A DNA stretch of 64,000 nucleotides from assembly GCF_024707125.1 (NCBI RefSeq), contig NZ_JANQAH010000007.1, positions 434,001 to 498,000 on the forward strand, written 5' to 3'. Position 1 is the first letter of the stretch; each line of letters opens with the position of its first letter. Under the pieces are notes generated by a model that was not told the DNA's origin, made no database searches, and worked only from the letters and a program-made list of their open reading frames with translations. Source of the stretch: Devosia sp. (lineage in GTDB: Bacteria > Pseudomonadota > Alphaproteobacteria > Rhizobiales > Devosiaceae). Below are positions 34,499 to 44,387 of this stretch, in pieces. The translations under genes were made by a program, and so were the position numbers.

Positions 34499-34978
34499 TC
34501 ACTTAGCCGGGTCGAGTTCCTCAAGTGCAGCAAGCATCTTGGCGGCGTGGCCCTTGATGCGTGTGGCCCTGATGACGCGCTCAACCCTACCATCGGCGCC
34601 GATGATGAAGCTGGTGCGGATCAGCCCCATGAATTCGCGGCCATAGAGCTTCTTCATCTGCCAGAGCCCAAAACCCTCGATGGCGAGATGGTCGGGGTCG
34701 GCGGCCAGCGGGACCTTTAGCCCATATTTGGCGCGGAATTTCTGATGGCTCGGTATCTCGTCGGGCGAAATGCCGACCAGCACGGCGCCATGCGCGGCAA
34801 ATTCAGGCGAAAGGTCCGAAAACTCGATGTTTTCGTCGGTGCAGCCACCGGAATCGTCTTCCGGATAGAAGTAGATCACCACCCGCTTGCCGCGCTGGGC
34901 GGATAGGGTGAAGCTACTGCCGTCGTCACGGGGCAGGGTGAAGTCTGGGGCAGGGTCGCCCGGTTTCAAATGCGTCAT
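34499..34978 (-). CDS. PrxQ/Bcp-type peroxiredoxin with a single cysteine
   Basis: The 159-residue thioredoxin-fold protein starts MTHLKPGDPAPDFTLPRDDG and has the peroxidatic Cys46 in YPEDDSGGCTDE. The usual TPGC is here SGGC, and the resolving cysteine normally five residues later is absent. Cys46 is the only cysteine in the protein, so it would work as a one-Cys PrxQ needing an external thiol. It reduces hydroperoxides in the cytoplasm. Confidence 0.9.
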   Translation of the reverse strand: MTHLKPGDPAPDFTLPRDDGSSFTLSAQRGKRVVIYFYPEDDSGGCTDENIEFSDLSPEFAAHGAVLVGISPDEIPSHQKFRAKYGLKVPLAADPDHLAIEGFGLWQMKKLYGREFMGLIRTSFIIGADGRVERVIRATRIKGHAAKMLAALEELDPAK

Positions 34979-35155
34979 GATCGACTCGCCTTTGGAAGCA
35001 AAGCATTAGAGGGTGTCAGCGCCACAATCCAGCCGGTATCATTGGGCATTGCAGCCACGCGGGCGAATGATTCTGTGACGAATTAGCACTGCTTAAGATG
35101 TGTTGAGGTACATTTCGGGGCGAGCCAATTAACTGCGATTGCTGGCCGTCGTCAT

Positions 35156-38100
35156 TTGAATCTCAATACACCTTCGGGTGACCTTGATCTGGATAGACGT
35201 GAGCGAGTGACAATTTCGGCAGATCAGCCCGCGCCATCACCGCCGCCTGCTCCTCCCGTTGCACCACGACGCCGGAAACGGAGAATCCTCGGCTGGGTTC
35301 TTGGCGTCCCCGCGGCCATCCTGCTGGTTCTCTATCTTGTTCTCCTCATAACGCCGATCCGCCTGCCGTTTTCAGGCGATGCGACGCGCGGCTTTGTGCA
35401 ATCAATGCTGCCGCCCACATCGAAACTCGAAATGGGCGATCTGGCCATTGCCGTGGAGAATGGCTTCTGGCCGGTCGTGCAGTTTTCGCCTGTTGTGCTG
35501 ACCGACACGCTTTCCGGTTCGCGGATTGCCATGGAGGCGCTGGAGGTTGGCTTTTCGCCGCTGCGGGCGCTGATGGGCCAGCCCGGCGCCTCGATCACCG
35601 TAGTGGGACCGCACCTGCAGCTCGTGCAGGATCTGCATGGCCCGCGCCTGGCGCGCATGGAAATTGTCGAAGACCCCGAAGGCGGCGTGCCGACGCTGCG
35701 CGTGCTGGAGGGTGAACAGGCCTATTCGCCGGTCGGTATCGGCGCCGAGGGGCTGAACCTGGGTACCGACGGCACCAAGCTGCGCTCGGACAATGACTGG
35801 CTGGTCTACAATCTCGAAGCCATGGAAGTGGCGATCGACGATTTCGTCGAGATGACCGAGCAGGGGCGCTTTTCCAAGCTCGTCGTCCGCGACGCCACCA
35901 TAGACATGACCGATTCCGTCTACGGCCTTTATCGAAGGTTCGACGATGTCGAACTTGAAGTTGGCCCCTCGGCTGATGGGCGGCAGACGACGGGCGAATT
36001 CTCCGCGAGGATTGGCGGACGGACGGTAACCGGCACCATCGACCGCGTGGTCGAGGAAGACGGCACCTCGCGGCTCAAGGTCGATGCCATCAATATCGAC
36101 TTTGCCGCCATGCTGCCTTTCATCGACGATGCGACCAGCATGGCAGCGATGCGGGGCACGGGCGCACTCTCTATCGACATCGGTTTCGAGCCGGCTGGGG
36201 GCAAGCTGGTCGATGGCATATTCCGTATCGACCTGACCGGCATCGACCTGCGCATCGGCAAGGATTATTTCCCCGTCGCCAGTTCGATCATGGAGATCGC
36301 CTGGAAGCCTGAGCTCGGGCAATTCCGGCTTGCCGATTCCGCCATCCAGATCGGCCAGAGCAAGGCGCGTCTTTCCGGCATTTTCGCCATGGGCCTAGAC
36401 GAGACCTATGGCCCGACCATCGGCATTTCGATCCGCGCCACCGATGTGGCGCTGCACCCCAACGACATGGCCGCGCCCGAAGAGCCGTTCGACACGATGG
36501 ATTTTTCCGGCTGGTCCGCGCCGCTCTATGGTGCGGTCGGCATAGATCGGTTCGTTGCCAGGAAGGGCGACGCCGTCATCGAGACGACCGGGCGCATGGA
36601 CATGCTGCAGACCGGCTTTGGCGTCGACATGACCGTGGCCGGCAAAGGCGTCACGGCCGACGACGTAAAGCGCATCTGGCCCTATTTCATGGGTGGGGAC
36701 AGCCGCGACTGGTTTGTAGCCAATGTCACCGGCGGCCACGTAGTCGAAGGGCGGCTGGAGTTCGATTTTCCCGTCGGCACGCTGTCGATCGACGGCACCG
36801 CCAAGGCCATGCCGAAGGATGCCATGGACATCAACATCGTCGGCGACGACGTCGTTATCCGTGCGACCGAGGCCATGGACCCGATTGCTCTCGATGGCCT
36901 GACGCGCTTGCAGGTCACCGGCACCAAGACGACGATCTCTGCCGATGGCGGCAATATCGACACCGACGAAGGCACTATTGCCGTCCGCCGGCCGGCCATG
37001 ATCTTCGAAACCTCCAACCCCGAAGAGAGCATTTTCGAAGTCTCGGGCAGCCTTGGTGCGCCCATCCCGGCCTTGCTGTCGCTGGCCGAGCAACTTCAAC
37101 CCGAAGCGCTGGACCAGATCGAGCTGCCCGTCGACCTGACCGCCATCACCGGCAATATCGACCTTGGCCTCGTCGCCACCATCGGCCTGCCCGCGGAGGA
37201 GACGGGCAAGGAGATGGATATCGACTACGCGGCGAATGGGACCGTCACCGATTTCGCCAGCAGCGCGCCAATCCAGGACCGCACGATCGGCAACGGCCAG
37301 CTGACCTTTTCGGCAACGCAGGACAGCTACCAGCTCGGCGGCACTGCCGAAATCGACGGCATGGCGGCAGACCTCGCGATCACAGGCACGCCGACGACCG
37401 CGCCGGTTTTCCAGCTCGGCTCAACCGTTGCGGTAGCCGATCTCGCCAAGCTCGGCTTCGATGCCTCGCAATTCCTGTCGGGCAAGGTGCGTTTTGTGGC
37501 CGAGCCGGCCGCGGACGGGACAATGAAGATGTCCGTCGACCTCCTCGATGCGGGTCTCACGATCAAGGATCTGGGCATCAGCAAGGCGGCAGGCACGCCG
37601 GGCAGTCTGACCGCCACCGTGAAAATGGACGGCGAGGTGACGCATCTCACCGAGATCAGCCTCGGCTTTGGCGCGGTGCAACTCTCAGGCAAGATCGACT
37701 ATCACGCGACGGATGGCCTCGTGCTGGCCGAGTTCGACAAGGTCGCCCTCAGTTCGGGAGATAGCGCGCAGCTGAGCCTCAAACCCAATGGCAACGGCTT
37801 TGACGTGCAGATCCGCGGGGCGCAGCTTGATCTGAAACCCTTGCTCAGCCGCTTCTTCAGCCTCGGCGAAGGCAGTGGTGGCGTCCAGACGACACAGATC
37901 AACCAGGCGATCAATCTCGACGTGCAGCTCGATCGCGCCATCGGCTTTTATGCGACCACGGCGTTCAACGTCGATCTGAACCTCGCCCTACGCGGTTCCG
38001 ATCTCAGAAGCGCGACGGTCTCTGCGCAATTTGGCGAGGGCAATGGCCTGTCCGTCACGACCAATCCGGCACCCAACGGCCGCACGCTCTCGGTCGCGTT

Positions 38101-38677
38101 CAACGATGCCGGAACGCTGCTCCGTTTCGTCGGCGTCTATTCCCAGCTTGCCGGCGGCAGCGGCAGCCTGGTGCTGACCACCGATCGCAATGCCGATGCA
38201 GAGGGCGGGCGATTGCTGATGCGCAATTTTGCCATCGTCGATGAAGCCAATGTCGCACAGATTCTCGGCAATCACTCGGACTCCCGCGCCGCCATCGCCC
38301 GCAGCAACCGGCTCGACTTCGACGCCGCCGAGGCCGACTTCATCCGCCGCAGCGATCGCGTGGAGGTGACTCGCGGCGTTCTCTCCGGCGATACGGTGGG
38401 CGGCACCATGCGCGGATACATCTATACCAACAACCGCACCTATGACCTGACCGGCACCTATGTGCCGCTCTTTGGCCTCAACAACGCCTTCCAGCAAATC
38501 CCGCTGCTCGGGCCGCTGCTCGGCGGTCGCGATGGCGAAGGGCTTGTCGGGGTCACCTTTGCGGTCCGCGGCCCCTTGGATAATCCGCAGTTCCAGATCA
38601 ACCCGCTGTCGCTGCTGGTGCCTGGTGCGTTCCGCGAACTGTTCGAGTTCCGCGCACGAGAACTGCCGCCGGAATAA
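35156..38677 (+). CDS. AsmA/YhdP-like large envelope protein (DUF3971)
   Basis: This 1173-residue protein has a proline-rich basic cytoplasmic start, one membrane helix (ILGWVLGVPAAILLVLYLVLLI, about residues 43-64) and a very long beta-rich periplasmic part with repeated strand units. The end (GGTMRGYIYTNNRTYDLTGTYVPLFGLNNAFQQIPLLGPLLGG) matches the AsmA-like C-terminal domain. YhdP-type proteins bridge the periplasm and carry phospholipids to the outer membrane. The start is unclear: TTG 35156 has no ribosome site, and GTG 35207 (MTISADQ) is an alternative. No signal cleavage site is expected. Confidence 0.87.
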   Translation: MNLNTPSGDLDLDRRERVTISADQPAPSPPPAPPVAPRRRKRRILGWVLGVPAAILLVLYLVLLITPIRLPFSGDATRGFVQSMLPPTSKLEMGDLAIAVENGFWPVVQFSPVVLTDTLSGSRIAMEALEVGFSPLRALMGQPGASITVVGPHLQLVQDLHGPRLARMEIVEDPEGGVPTLRVLEGEQAYSPVGIGAEGLNLGTDGTKLRSDNDWLVYNLEAMEVAIDDFVEMTEQGRFSKLVVRDATIDMTDSVYGLYRRFDDVELEVGPSADGRQTTGEFSARIGGRTVTGTIDRVVEEDGTSRLKVDAINIDFAAMLPFIDDATSMAAMRGTGALSIDIGFEPAGGKLVDGIFRIDLTGIDLRIGKDYFPVASSIMEIAWKPELGQFRLADSAIQIGQSKARLSGIFAMGLDETYGPTIGISIRATDVALHPNDMAAPEEPFDTMDFSGWSAPLYGAVGIDRFVARKGDAVIETTGRMDMLQTGFGVDMTVAGKGVTADDVKRIWPYFMGGDSRDWFVANVTGGHVVEGRLEFDFPVGTLSIDGTAKAMPKDAMDINIVGDDVVIRATEAMDPIALDGLTRLQVTGTKTTISADGGNIDTDEGTIAVRRPAMIFETSNPEESIFEVSGSLGAPIPALLSLAEQLQPEALDQIELPVDLTAITGNIDLGLVATIGLPAEETGKEMDIDYAANGTVTDFASSAPIQDRTIGNGQLTFSATQDSYQLGGTAEIDGMAADLAITGTPTTAPVFQLGSTVAVADLAKLGFDASQFLSGKVRFVAEPAADGTMKMSVDLLDAGLTIKDLGISKAAGTPGSLTATVKMDGEVTHLTEISLGFGAVQLSGKIDYHATDGLVLAEFDKVALSSGDSAQLSLKPNGNGFDVQIRGAQLDLKPLLSRFFSLGEGSGGVQTTQINQAINLDVQLDRAIGFYATTAFNVDLNLALRGSDLRSATVSAQFGEGNGLSVTTNPAPNGRTLSVAFNDAGTLLRFVGVYSQLAGGSGSLVLTTDRNADAEGGRLLMRNFAIVDEANVAQILGNHSDSRAAIARSNRLDFDAAEADFIRRSDRVEVTRGVLSGDTVGGTMRGYIYTNNRTYDLTGTYVPLFGLNNAFQQIPLLGPLLGGRDGEGLVGVTFAVRGPLDNPQFQINPLSLLVPGAFRELFEFRARELPPE

Positions 38678-38708
38678 AAAAAGCGCCGCACCGGAGTGCG
38701 ACGCCTTT
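38676..38708 (-). terminator. Intrinsic terminator of tyrS
   Basis: Read on the minus strand, GGCGTCGCAC-TCCG-GTGCGGCGC forms a stem with one mismatch followed by seven T residues, 24 bases after the tyrS stop. On the plus strand the same hairpin has only a weak T-run, so it may partly terminate the convergent AsmA-like transcript. Confidence 0.8.
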
Positions 38709-38731
38709 GGTTCTTCTCGATATCGGTGAGC

Positions 38732-39982
38732 TCAGACCGGCTTGATCAGCGCGTGACGCTTCTTGCCGACGGACAGCTTGATCACGCCTTCCGGCAACAG
38801 CGCATTATCGCCAAGGCTCAGCTTATCGTCGTCAACGCTCGCGTCGTTGACCTTCACGGCGCCCGAGGCGATGTGGCGGCGGGCTTCACCGTTCGAGGCG
38901 GCAAGACCGGCCGTCACCAGCGCATTGAGAATGCCGATGCCGGAGTTGAGTTCGGCATGCGTCACTTCCGCAGTCGGCAACGAAAGATCGATGGCGCCCG
39001 ATTCAAACGTCGCCAAAGCCGTGGCCGCCGCCTGGATGGCAGCGTCACGGCCATGAACGATGGCGGTCACTTCGGTGGCGAGAATCTTCTTGGCTTCGTT
39101 GATCTCATTGCCGCCGAGCGCACCGATGCGTTCGATTTCCGAAATCGGCAGGCGGGTGAAAATCTTGAGGAATTTCACCACGTCGGCGTCTTCGGTGTTC
39201 CGGAAATACTGCCAGAAATCATAGGGCGAGAAGAGATCGCCATTGAGCCAGACGGCCCCGGAGGCCGACTTGCCCATTTTCTCACCAGACGACTTGGTGA
39301 GCAGTGGGGTCGTCAGCGCATAAAGCTGCGGCCCGCCCATGCGATGGGAGAGGTCCACACCATTGATGATGTTGCCCCACTGGTCCGATCCACCCATCTG
39401 CAACACGGTGCCATAGCGCCGGTTGAGTTCGGTGAAGTCGTAGCCCTGCATGATCATGTAGTTGAATTCGAGGAAGCTCAGCGACTGCTCGCGATCGAGG
39501 CGTAGCTTCACCGAATCGAACGAAAGCATGCGGTTGACCGAGAAGTGACGGCCAACATCGCGCAGGAATTCGATGTAGTTGAGCTTCAACAGCCAATCGG
39601 CATTGTTCACCATGATGGCCGGGTTGGAGCCTTCATAGTTGAGAATATTGCCATAGACGCGCTTGATGCTGGCGATATTGGTTTCGATCTGCTCGACCGT
39701 GAGCAGCTTGCGCTGGTCATCGCGGAACGAAGGATCGCCGACCATGGAGGTGCCGCCGCCCATCAGGCTGATCGCCTGGTGCCCGGTTTCCTGCAGCCAG
39801 TAGAGCATGGTGACGGTGATCAGATTGCCGATATGGATCGACGTGGCCGTCGCGTCATAGCCGACATAGCCGGTGATCTTGGAGGTCGCCGCGAGTTGGT
39901 CGAGGCCCTCGGGATCGGAGATCTGATGAATGAAGCCGCGCTCATCGAGGACGCGTAGGAAGTCGGATTTGTACTTGGTCAT
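38732..39982 (-). CDS. tyrS: Tyrosyl-tRNA synthetase
   Basis: The 416-residue class I synthetase charges tRNA-Tyr. It has the HIGH-type motif SIHIGNL (near residue 50) and [15 protein letters not shown] in the tyrosine-binding region. The KMSKS-type motif reads [10 protein letters not shown], and a C-terminal S4 RNA-binding domain ([21 protein letters not shown]) closes the protein. The ATG at 39982 gives the usual start MTKYKSDFL; a TTG at 40021 would add 13 residues without support. A terminator lies downstream. Confidence 0.96.
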   Translation of the reverse strand: MTKYKSDFLRVLDERGFIHQISDPEGLDQLAATSKITGYVGYDATATSIHIGNLITVTMLYWLQETGHQAISLMGGGTSMVGDPSFRDDQRKLLTVEQIETNIASIKRVYGNILNYEGSNPAIMVNNADWLLKLNYIEFLRDVGRHFSVNRMLSFDSVKLRLDREQSLSFLEFNYMIMQGYDFTELNRRYGTVLQMGGSDQWGNIINGVDLSHRMGGPQLYALTTPLLTKSSGEKMGKSASGAVWLNGDLFSPYDFWQYFRNTEDADVVKFLKIFTRLPISEIERIGALGGNEINEAKKILATEVTAIVHGRDAAIQAAATALATFESGAIDLSLPTAEVTHAELNSGIGILNALVTAGLAASNGEARRHIASGAVKVNDASVDDDKLSLGDNALLPEGVIKLSVGKKRHALIKPV

Positions 39983-40031
39983 TTTGGTGCGATCTGCATC
40001 TGGAATTAAGCCGGAGCCCAACTTCCATCCA

Positions 40032-40106
40032 CCGCGTCATCCCCGCGAAAGCGGGGATCTCCGTCTAGGTGATTGAGATTCCCGCTTTCGCGGGAATGAC
40101 GTGGTG
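40032..40106. repeat. Nested palindromic intergenic repeat, copy 2
   Basis: Arms CGTCATCCCCGCGAAAGCGG and CCCGCTTTCGCGGGAATGACG surround a 20-25 base centre. The left arm has a compensated core (CCCCGC with GCGGGG instead of TCCCGC with GCGGGA), so its own hairpin is preserved while differing from the right arm. It lies between the tyrS start and the hydrolase stop. Confidence 0.88.
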
Positions 40107-40156
40107 AAAGAAGCAACTCCGTGGGTGAGGACGATCGCCTCAAATGTGCGCTCGAA

Positions 40157-40819
40157 TTAGCGCCCGCCGCCGTCCGCGATCTCCTGACGGCGACGGTCGA
40201 GATATTCGGCACACCGGGTCGTCAGTTCGTCGATTTTGCCTTCATAGAAGTGGTTAGCACCCTCGACGATCTGCTGGTCGATGGTGATGCCCTTCTGGGT
40301 CTTGAGCTTGTCCACGAGCTTCTGCACCGACGTTGGCGGAGCCACGCGGTCCTTGTCGCCATGGATGATCAGGCCCGAAGACGGGCAGGGGGCCAGGAAC
40401 GAGAAGTCGTAGAGGTTTTCCGGCGGCGACACCGAGATAAAACCTTCGACTTCCGGACGGCGCATGAGCAACTGCATGCCGATCCAGGCGCCAAACGAGA
40501 AGCCGGCGATCCAGCAGCCGCGGGATTCGCGGTTGATGATCTGCAGCCAGTCGAGCGCCGCGGCGGCGTCCGAGAGCTCGCCAATGCCGTGGTCGAACAC
40601 GCCCTGCGAGCGGCCGACGCCGCGCGAATTGAAGCGCAGCACCGAGAAGCCGCGCTCGGCGAACATATAGAAGAGGTTGTAGACGATCTGATTGTTCATC
40701 GTCCCGCCGAACTGCGGATGCGGATGCAGCACGATGGCGATCGGCGCGTTCGGTTCCTTGCCCGGCTGGTAACGGCCTTCGAGGCGGCCCTCGGGGCCAT
40801 TGAAGATAACTTCAGGCAT
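40157..40819 (-). CDS. Alpha/beta hydrolase
   Basis: The 220-residue protein has the alpha/beta hydrolase order. LHPHPQFGGTMNN supplies the oxyanion region, LRFNSRGVGRSQG follows, and the nucleophile elbow is GFSFGAWIG (Ser near residue 108). The acid Asp lies in IHGDKDRVAPP and the His in EGANHFYEGK. It is close to the widespread YsgA/DUF-type hydrolases annotated in Hyphomicrobiales; the substrate is unknown. The ATG at 40819 is preferred over an upstream start at 40852, which adds a poorly conserved-looking leader. Confidence 0.88.
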   Translation of the reverse strand: MPEVIFNGPEGRLEGRYQPGKEPNAPIAIVLHPHPQFGGTMNNQIVYNLFYMFAERGFSVLRFNSRGVGRSQGVFDHGIGELSDAAAALDWLQIINRESRGCWIAGFSFGAWIGMQLLMRRPEVEGFISVSPPENLYDFSFLAPCPSSGLIIHGDKDRVAPPTSVQKLVDKLKTQKGITIDQQIVEGANHFYEGKIDELTTRCAEYLDRRRQEIADGGGR

Positions 40820-40938
40820 GGTGTCTTTTCCGGCCTTTTTCGGCTCTGTCACTAAGTTGATCCGACTATTCAGGATTGCTCTCCGCGCGGCTTGACTAAG
40901 CGCGGGAGCCTCCCTAAAACATGGGTCGAAAAAACCAG

Positions 40939-40955
40939 TTTAGAATGGTTCGAAA
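40939..40955. promoter_or_regulatory. Irr-type (ICE) box before the SUF operon
   Basis: TTTAGAATGGTTCGAAA matches the ICE consensus for the haem-responsive iron regulator Irr (TTAGAA, three bases, TTCTAA) with a single mismatch in the right half (TTCGAA). It lies 150 bases upstream of the first SUF gene and between divergently read genes. Irr and RirA/IscR commonly control SUF genes in Hyphomicrobiales. Binding is inferred from sequence only. Confidence 0.65.
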
Positions 40956-41104
40956 TTCGGTTTTAGGCCGCAAGCGGCCTTGTTGAGCGCCCCTTGTAAT
41001 GAAGTTGGGCGGCAAATTTCAAGAAGTGTTTGGTTTGCGGGATGCTCAGGCGTCCCGATCCCAGCATGGAAGGTATGTCGGGCACGCAGCCCCAAAGAAG
41101 GCAG

Positions 41105-42250
41105 ATGGCGAAAGAGAGCATCTATCTCGATCACAATGCCACCGCGCCGCTTCGGCCAGAAGCGCGCGCGGCGCTCTATGCTGCGCTCGATTTGACGGGC
41201 AATCCGTCCTCTGTTCACGCCCATGGCCGCAAGCTGCGCGATCTCATCGAGACTGGCCGCAGCCAAGTCGCGCGCCTTACTGGCGCTGAGACACGTCAGG
41301 TCGTCTTTACCGGTTCGGCGACAGAAGCCCTGACCCAGGCTATCGTTGGCGGTGCACGCACTTTTGCAGCAGGCGCCGTGGCGATCAGTGCGGGGGAGCA
41401 TGCTGCGGTCGCCAAAGCGGCCGACGCCACGGGCCTGCCTGTTTGGACAATCCCTGTTTCTGCCGATGGCCGTGTTGATCTGGATCAACTTCGCGCTGCT
41501 TTGCTGCGCGCGGATGAAGAGAACATCACGCTGCTCGTCGCCGTTCATTGGGTAAACAACGAGACCGGCGTCATCCAGCCCATTGGGCCGATTTCCGTTC
41601 TCGTCGGCCCAACGCGCCATACCCTGGTCATTGATGCAGTGCAGGCTCTGGGCAAGCTCGATCTGGATTTTGCCGCTTCGGCTGCCGATATGGTGGCTAT
41701 CAGCGGCCACAAGATCGGGGCGCCGGCCGGTATCGGCGCGCTGTTGGTCAAGGGCCATGCCGATACGGTGCGGCTCATTCCCGGCGGCGGGCAGGAGCAG
41801 GGGCGTCGTGGCGGTACGGAATCGGCGGCGCTGATCAGTGCCTTCGGCGCTGCGGCTGCAGCCGAGCGTATGAATATGGAAGCCGCCGCTGCGCTGACCA
41901 AGCGCGTGGAAGACGGGCTTCGGGCCATGGCCCCAGACGTCGTGATCTTCGGCGAAAGTGCCGAGCGCGTCGGCAATGTGGTCAATTTCGCCGTACCGGG
42001 CATCCGGAATGCCACGGCGATGATGGCGCTCGATCTGGCTGGGCTATCGGTTTCGGCCGGCTCGGCCTGTTCTTCGGGCAAGGTTGGCGCCAGCCATGTG
42101 CTGCTCGCCATGGGTGTCGAGCGCGACCTTGCCGATTGCGCGCTGCGCGTGAGTTTCGGCTGGAATTCCAAGGCAGAAGATGCCGAGGCGTTCCTGGCCG
42201 GTTTTGAAACGATCCTCGCCCGCCACAAGCGGACCGGGAAAGCGGCCTAG
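41105..42250 (+). CDS. Cysteine desulfurase, IscS/NifS type (class V aminotransferase)
   Basis: The 381-residue enzyme takes sulfur from cysteine for iron-sulfur cluster assembly. It begins [16 protein letters not shown], has the PLP-binding Lys in [12 protein letters not shown] (near residue 202) and the persulfide Cys322 in [17 protein letters not shown], a long mobile-loop pattern typical of IscS. It starts the SUF operon, 62 bases before sufB, where many alphaproteobacteria have iscR first and then this type of desulfurase; no iscR is present. The ATG at 41105 is used, and upstream in-frame starts from 41030 are unsupported. Confidence 0.92.
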   Translation: MAKESIYLDHNATAPLRPEARAALYAALDLTGNPSSVHAHGRKLRDLIETGRSQVARLTGAETRQVVFTGSATEALTQAIVGGARTFAAGAVAISAGEHAAVAKAADATGLPVWTIPVSADGRVDLDQLRAALLRADEENITLLVAVHWVNNETGVIQPIGPISVLVGPTRHTLVIDAVQALGKLDLDFAASAADMVAISGHKIGAPAGIGALLVKGHADTVRLIPGGGQEQGRRGGTESAALISAFGAAAAAERMNMEAAAALTKRVEDGLRAMAPDVVIFGESAERVGNVVNFAVPGIRNATAMMALDLAGLSVSAGSACSSGKVGASHVLLAMGVERDLADCALRVSFGWNSKAEDAEAFLAGFETILARHKRTGKAA

Positions 42251-42312
42251 CCGCAGAGATAAGTAGTGTTCGCGGCGGCCTTGAACCGCCGAGGGACGAA
42301 AAGGAGAGCCTG

Positions 42313-43842
42313 ATGGCGGACTACGATATTCCGACGCTAAAGGAAGAAATCGACCGGGAAACGGTCGAACAGGTTTTGGCGCTCGACGTCGACAAATACA
42401 AATACGGCTTCGAGACCGATATCGAGTCCGATGTTGCCCCGGTTGGCCTCACCGAGGACACCGTCCGCTTCATCTCTGCCAAGAAGGATGAGCCGGAATG
42501 GATGCTGGAATGGCGTCTTGACGCCTTCCGCCGCTGGCAGACGCTCGAAGAGCCGAACTGGGCCAAGGTGCACTATCCCAAGATCGACTTCCAGGCGATC
42601 AGCTACTATTCCGCGCCGAAGAACTTCAAGGGCCCCAAGAGCCTTGATGAAGTCGATCCTGAACTGCTCAAGACCTATGCCAAGCTCGGCATTCCGCTGA
42701 AGGAACAGGCGATCCTCGCCGGAGTCGAAGGCGCGGGCGAACCGACCGGTACGCCCTTTGGTGCCAATGTCGCCGTGGACGCCGTGTTCGACTCGGTTTC
42801 GGTCGTCACCACCTTCCGCGAAGAGCTGGCCAAGGTCGGCATCATCTTCTGCTCGATCTCGGAAGCGGTTCGCGAATACCCGGAACTGGTGAAGCAGTAT
42901 CTCGGCACCGTGGTTCCGGTTTCGGACAACTACTATGCGACGCTGAACTCCGCCGTCTTCACCGATGGGTCCTTTGTCTACATCCCCAAGGGCGTTCGCT
43001 GCCCGATGGAGCTGTCGACCTATTTCCGCATCAACGAGAAGAAGACCGGCCAGTTCGAGCGCACGCTGATCATCGCCGACAACGACAGCTACGTCTCCTA
43101 CCTCGAAGGCTGCACCGCACCCTCGCGCGACGAAAACCAGCTTCACGCTGCCGTCGTCGAGCTGGTCGCCCTCGACAATGCCGAAATCAAGTACTCCACC
43201 GTCCAGAACTGGTATCCGGGCGACAAGGACGGCAAGGGCGGCATCTACAATTTCGTCACCAAGCGTGGCGATTGCCGCGGCGTCAATTCGCACATTTCCT
43301 GGACCCAGGTCGAAACCGGTTCGGCCATCACCTGGAAGTATCCGAGCTGCATCCTGCGCGGCGACGGTTCGCGTGGCGAGTTCTACTCGATCGCCATTTC
43401 GAACGGCTACCAGCAGGTCGATAGCGGCACCAAGATGATCCACCTGGGCAAGAACACGTCCAGCCGCATCATCTCCAAGGGTATCGCGGCCGGCTTCTCG
43501 GACAATACCTATCGCGGCCAGGTTTCGGCGCATGCCAAGGCCAAGAATGCCCGCAACTTCACCCAGTGCGACTCGCTGCTCATCGGCGACAAGTGCGGCG
43601 CCCACACGGTTCCCTATATCGAGAGCCGCAACGGCACCGCCGTCTTCGAGCACGAAGCGACGACGTCGAAGATTTCCGACGACCAGATGTTCTATTGCCT
43701 CCAGCGCGGCCTCAACGAGGAAGAAGCTGTGGCGCTGATCGTCAATGGTTTCGTCCGCGACGTGCTGCAGCACCTGCCGATGGAATTCATGGTCGAAACC
43801 CAGAAGCTGATCTCGATCAGCCTCGAAGGATCAGTCGGCTAA
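42313..43842 (+). CDS. sufB: SufB, Fe-S cluster scaffold subunit
   Basis: This 509-residue protein is the core scaffold of the SufBCD complex, which builds clusters in the cytoplasm. Typical segments are [40 protein letters not shown] and the C-terminal [17 protein letters not shown], with conserved Cys and Glu used for cluster assembly. AAGGAGA precedes the ATG. One base separates it from the cupin gene. Confidence 0.97.
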   Translation: MADYDIPTLKEEIDRETVEQVLALDVDKYKYGFETDIESDVAPVGLTEDTVRFISAKKDEPEWMLEWRLDAFRRWQTLEEPNWAKVHYPKIDFQAISYYSAPKNFKGPKSLDEVDPELLKTYAKLGIPLKEQAILAGVEGAGEPTGTPFGANVAVDAVFDSVSVVTTFREELAKVGIIFCSISEAVREYPELVKQYLGTVVPVSDNYYATLNSAVFTDGSFVYIPKGVRCPMELSTYFRINEKKTGQFERTLIIADNDSYVSYLEGCTAPSRDENQLHAAVVELVALDNAEIKYSTVQNWYPGDKDGKGGIYNFVTKRGDCRGVNSHISWTQVETGSAITWKYPSCILRGDGSRGEFYSIAISNGYQQVDSGTKMIHLGKNTSSRIISKGIAAGFSDNTYRGQVSAHAKAKNARNFTQCDSLLIGDKCGAHTVPYIESRNGTAVFEHEATTSKISDDQMFYCLQRGLNEEEAVALIVNGFVRDVLQHLPMEFMVETQKLISISLEGSVG

Positions 43843-43843
43843 C

Positions 43844-44347
43844 ATGACGACGGAAACGCGCAACCCGGTTGTTTCCCTTGCCTCCCTGGCGCTCGACGCC
43901 TGGGAGCAGGGCACGCTTTACAAGTCTGCCGACACTTCGTTCGGCAAGCTTCTGGGTCTGCGCGCGCTCGGCATCAGCTACAACGAAGTGCCGCCCGGCA
44001 AGTCGAGCTGCCCCTTCCACAACCATCACGTCGAAGAAGAACTCTTCATCGTGCTGGAAGGTGAGGGGACCTATCGCTTCGGCACCGAGCGCTATTCGTT
44101 CAAGGCTGGCGACGTGCTTGGCGCGCCGACCGGCGGCCCGGACACTGCCCACCAGATCCTCAATACCGGATCGGTGACGCTGAAATATCTGGGCATCGCC
44201 AACAATGCCGATACCGAAGTCTGCGAGTACCCTGACTCGGGCAAATTCCAGGTGACGAGCCGCTCTTCGGCCGATCGTCGCCTCCGCCACTGTGGCCGCG
44301 AAGGCCAGAATAACCTTGATTACTGGGATGGCGAGCCGGGCGCCTGA
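43844..44347 (+). CDS. Cupin-domain protein inside the SUF operon
   Basis: The 167-residue protein has one cupin barrel: the first motif reads PFHNHHVEEELFIVLEGEG (metal-ligand His, His and Glu) and the second PDTAHQILNTG. A C-terminal extension after the barrel carries a Cys and a CEYPDSGKF segment. Its substrate is unknown. Its place one base after sufB and 40 bases before sufC suggests a role linked to cluster assembly, perhaps in iron or thiol handling, but this is inference. Confidence 0.85.
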   Translation: MTTETRNPVVSLASLALDAWEQGTLYKSADTSFGKLLGLRALGISYNEVPPGKSSCPFHNHHVEEELFIVLEGEGTYRFGTERYSFKAGDVLGAPTGGPDTAHQILNTGSVTLKYLGIANNADTEVCEYPDSGKFQVTSRSSADRRLRHCGREGQNNLDYWDGEPGA

Positions 44348-44387
44348 GGCGCTGCCAGCTATCCCTTCCGCAATTGGAGAGAAGAAA

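Noticed and set aside
42337..43773. 478-codon minus-strand frame over sufB
   Set aside because: sufB is intact on the plus strand; the antisense frame comes from third-position GC bias.
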